The notes beneath the pieces were generated by a model. It searched no databases and was not told the DNA's origin. It saw nothing but the letters and a program-made list of their open reading frames with translations. 36,688 nt of DNA from an uncultured Flammeovirgaceae bacterium (GTDB taxonomy: Bacteria > Bacteroidota > Bacteroidia > Cytophagales > MED-G16). Both the position numbers and the translations under genes were made by a program. The DNA lies in NCBI GenBank assembly GCA_913046795.1, contig CAJWTC010000006.1, positions 1 to 36,688 of the forward strand. The letters run 5' to 3'. Shown here piece by piece: positions 35,757-36,688 of the stretch (position 1 is its first letter; every line of letters starts with the position of its first letter).

Positions 35757-36688
35757 GTGGATTTATTTGAAAAAATTTTAAAAGATAAAGGCCCTCTAGG
35801 ATCTTTATCGCATATCGATGACAATTACTACATGTTTCCAATGTTGGAAGGAGAGATTGGACCTCGAATGAAGTTTAAAGGTAATGATGTATTAAACTGG
35901 AGTTTGAATAACTATCTAGGTCTTGCTAACAACCCCGAAGTAAGGAAGGCAGACGCAGACGCAGCAAAAGAATGGGGGCTTTCCTATCCAATGGGAGCAA
36001 GAATGATGTCTGGGAACTCAGTCCATCACCAACAATTAGAGAAAGACCTTTCTGAATTTGTAAATAAAGAAGACAGTATACTATTAAACTATGGGTACCA
36101 GGGAGTATTATCTGTAATTGATGCACTGGTTGATAGGAAAGATGTAATTGTTTATGACTCCGAGTGCCATGCATGTATAATAGATGGGCTAAGGTTACAT
36201 ATTGGTAAACGTTTTGTTTATCCTCATAATAATATTGATAACTTAAAAGATCAGTTAGAAAGAGCTTCAAAGATAGTTAAGGATACAGGAGGAGGTATCT
36301 TGGTAATAACAGAGGGTGTATTTGGGATGTCTGGAAATATGGGAGCACTAGCAGAAATAGTTGAGTTAAAGAAAGATTATAACTTCAGGTTATTTGTTGA
36401 TGATGCTCATGGATTTGGTACAATGGGTGAGACCGGTGCGGGATGTGGAGAGGAGCAAGGAGTTCAAGATGAAATTGATATGTTCTTTTCAACATTTGCT
36501 AAGTCAATGGCAAGTATTGGTGCTTTTGTATCTGGGAATGCTGATATTATAGATAACCTACGATATAAGATAAGATCACAGATTTTTGCTAAGTCTCTTC
36601 CTATGCCACTTGTTATTGGTAATATTAAGAGACTGAGCCTTATTAAAAACAGTCCAGAATTTAAAAATAAATTGTGGGAAATAGTACA
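35757..36688 (+). CDS. PLP-dependent alpha-oxoamine synthase family enzyme, 3' end missing
   Basis: The frame runs off the window after 310 codons. It belongs to the fold-type I group containing serine palmitoyltransferase, 8-amino-7-oxononanoate synthase and 2-amino-3-ketobutyrate CoA ligase, which condense an amino acid with an acyl-CoA. Visible landmarks are WSLNNYLGLANNPEV, the Gly-rich GARMMSGNSVHHQLE-like substrate segment, the PLP-contacting Asp215 in VDDAHGFGTMG, and Lys249 in FAKSMASIG, the expected Schiff-base lysine. The stop at 35748 and lack of ATG make the GTG at 35757 the only sensible start. Bacteroidota make sphingolipids and sulfonolipids with enzymes of this family, so a lipid role is plausible, but the true substrate is not shown by the sequence. 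Confidence 0.85.
   Translation, partial: MDLFEKILKDKGPLGSLSHIDDNYYMFPMLEGEIGPRMKFKGNDVLNWSLNNYLGLANNPEVRKADADAAKEWGLSYPMGARMMSGNSVHHQQLEKDLSEFVNKEDSILLNYGYQGVLSVIDALVDRKDVIVYDSECHACIIDGLRLHIGKRFVYPHNNIDNLKDQLERASKIVKDTGGGILVITEGVFGMSGNMGALAEIVELKKDYNFRLFVDDAHGFGTMGETGAGCGEEQGVQDEIDMFFSTFAKSMASIGAFVSGNADIIDNLRYKIRSQIFAKSLPMPLVIGNIKRLSLIKNSPEFKNKLWEIV

Noticed and set aside
35926-36270. A 114-residue minus-strand frame near the right end
   Set aside because: The plus-strand frame here encodes a clear PLP-dependent enzyme that runs off the window, so this is its shadow.
1-36688. Mobile elements, CRISPR arrays, phage or defence systems
   Set aside because: I found no transposase, integrase, direct-repeat array or known defence genes on reading the window.

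Overview
The window is AT-rich and almost fully coding: the longest gene-free gaps are about 100 bases, and neighbouring genes often touch or overlap by 1-11 bases. Gene content points to a Bacteroidota bacterium, most likely a marine Flavobacteriia-type member with a compact genome. Evidence includes an alternative complex III (act) cluster joined to an aa3 oxidase cluster, the large insert-containing form of IspG, a VPS10/BNR-repeat secreted protein, no clear Shine-Dalgarno sequences, and a promoter matching the Bacteroidota TTTG / TAnnTTTG consensus.

Layout. (1) 3-1154: the 3' part of a FadD-type acyl-CoA ligase, followed by a hairpin. (2) 1256-17299: sixteen same-strand respiratory genes. 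actABCDEF encode the quinol:cytochrome c oxidoreductase. coxB and coxA encode the oxidase core. ctaA and ctaB encode heme A synthesis. Two subunit III paralogs and a subunit IV follow, then three small membrane proteins (a degenerate SCO-like protein, a DUF420 protein and a CSMC-motif protein). A very good promoter lies just before actA. Electrons should pass from quinol through ActB/ActA/ActE to the CuA site of CoxB and on to O2. (3) 17302-18770, minus strand: mlaF and mlaE, a lipid-transport ABC ATPase and permease. (4) 18835-22323: an SDR oxidoreductase, ispG (isoprenoid synthesis), a 63-aa membrane protein and an SGNH-hydrolase lipoprotein. (5) 22320-31957, minus strand: a probable operon transcribed in the order unknown 813-aa protein, VPS10-like protein, der, leuS, with gaps of only 26-29 bases. 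(6) 32045-35695: thyA, then tolC and a MacA-like adaptor of an efflux or secretion system. (7) 35757 to the window end: the 5' part of a PLP-dependent enzyme of the alpha-oxoamine synthase type.

I see no tRNA, rRNA, CRISPR array, insertion sequence, phage gene or defence island. Most of the window is ordinary core genome. The points most worth a second look are the tail of the oxidase operon, where a SCO-like protein has lost every copper ligand and sits two genes before a small exported CSMC protein; the unknown 813-aa protein with an in-frame hexanucleotide repeat; and the leader of tolC, which combines a -7 promoter element, a hairpin and a possible 11-codon ORF. Product calls rest on motifs read by eye; no database search was run.
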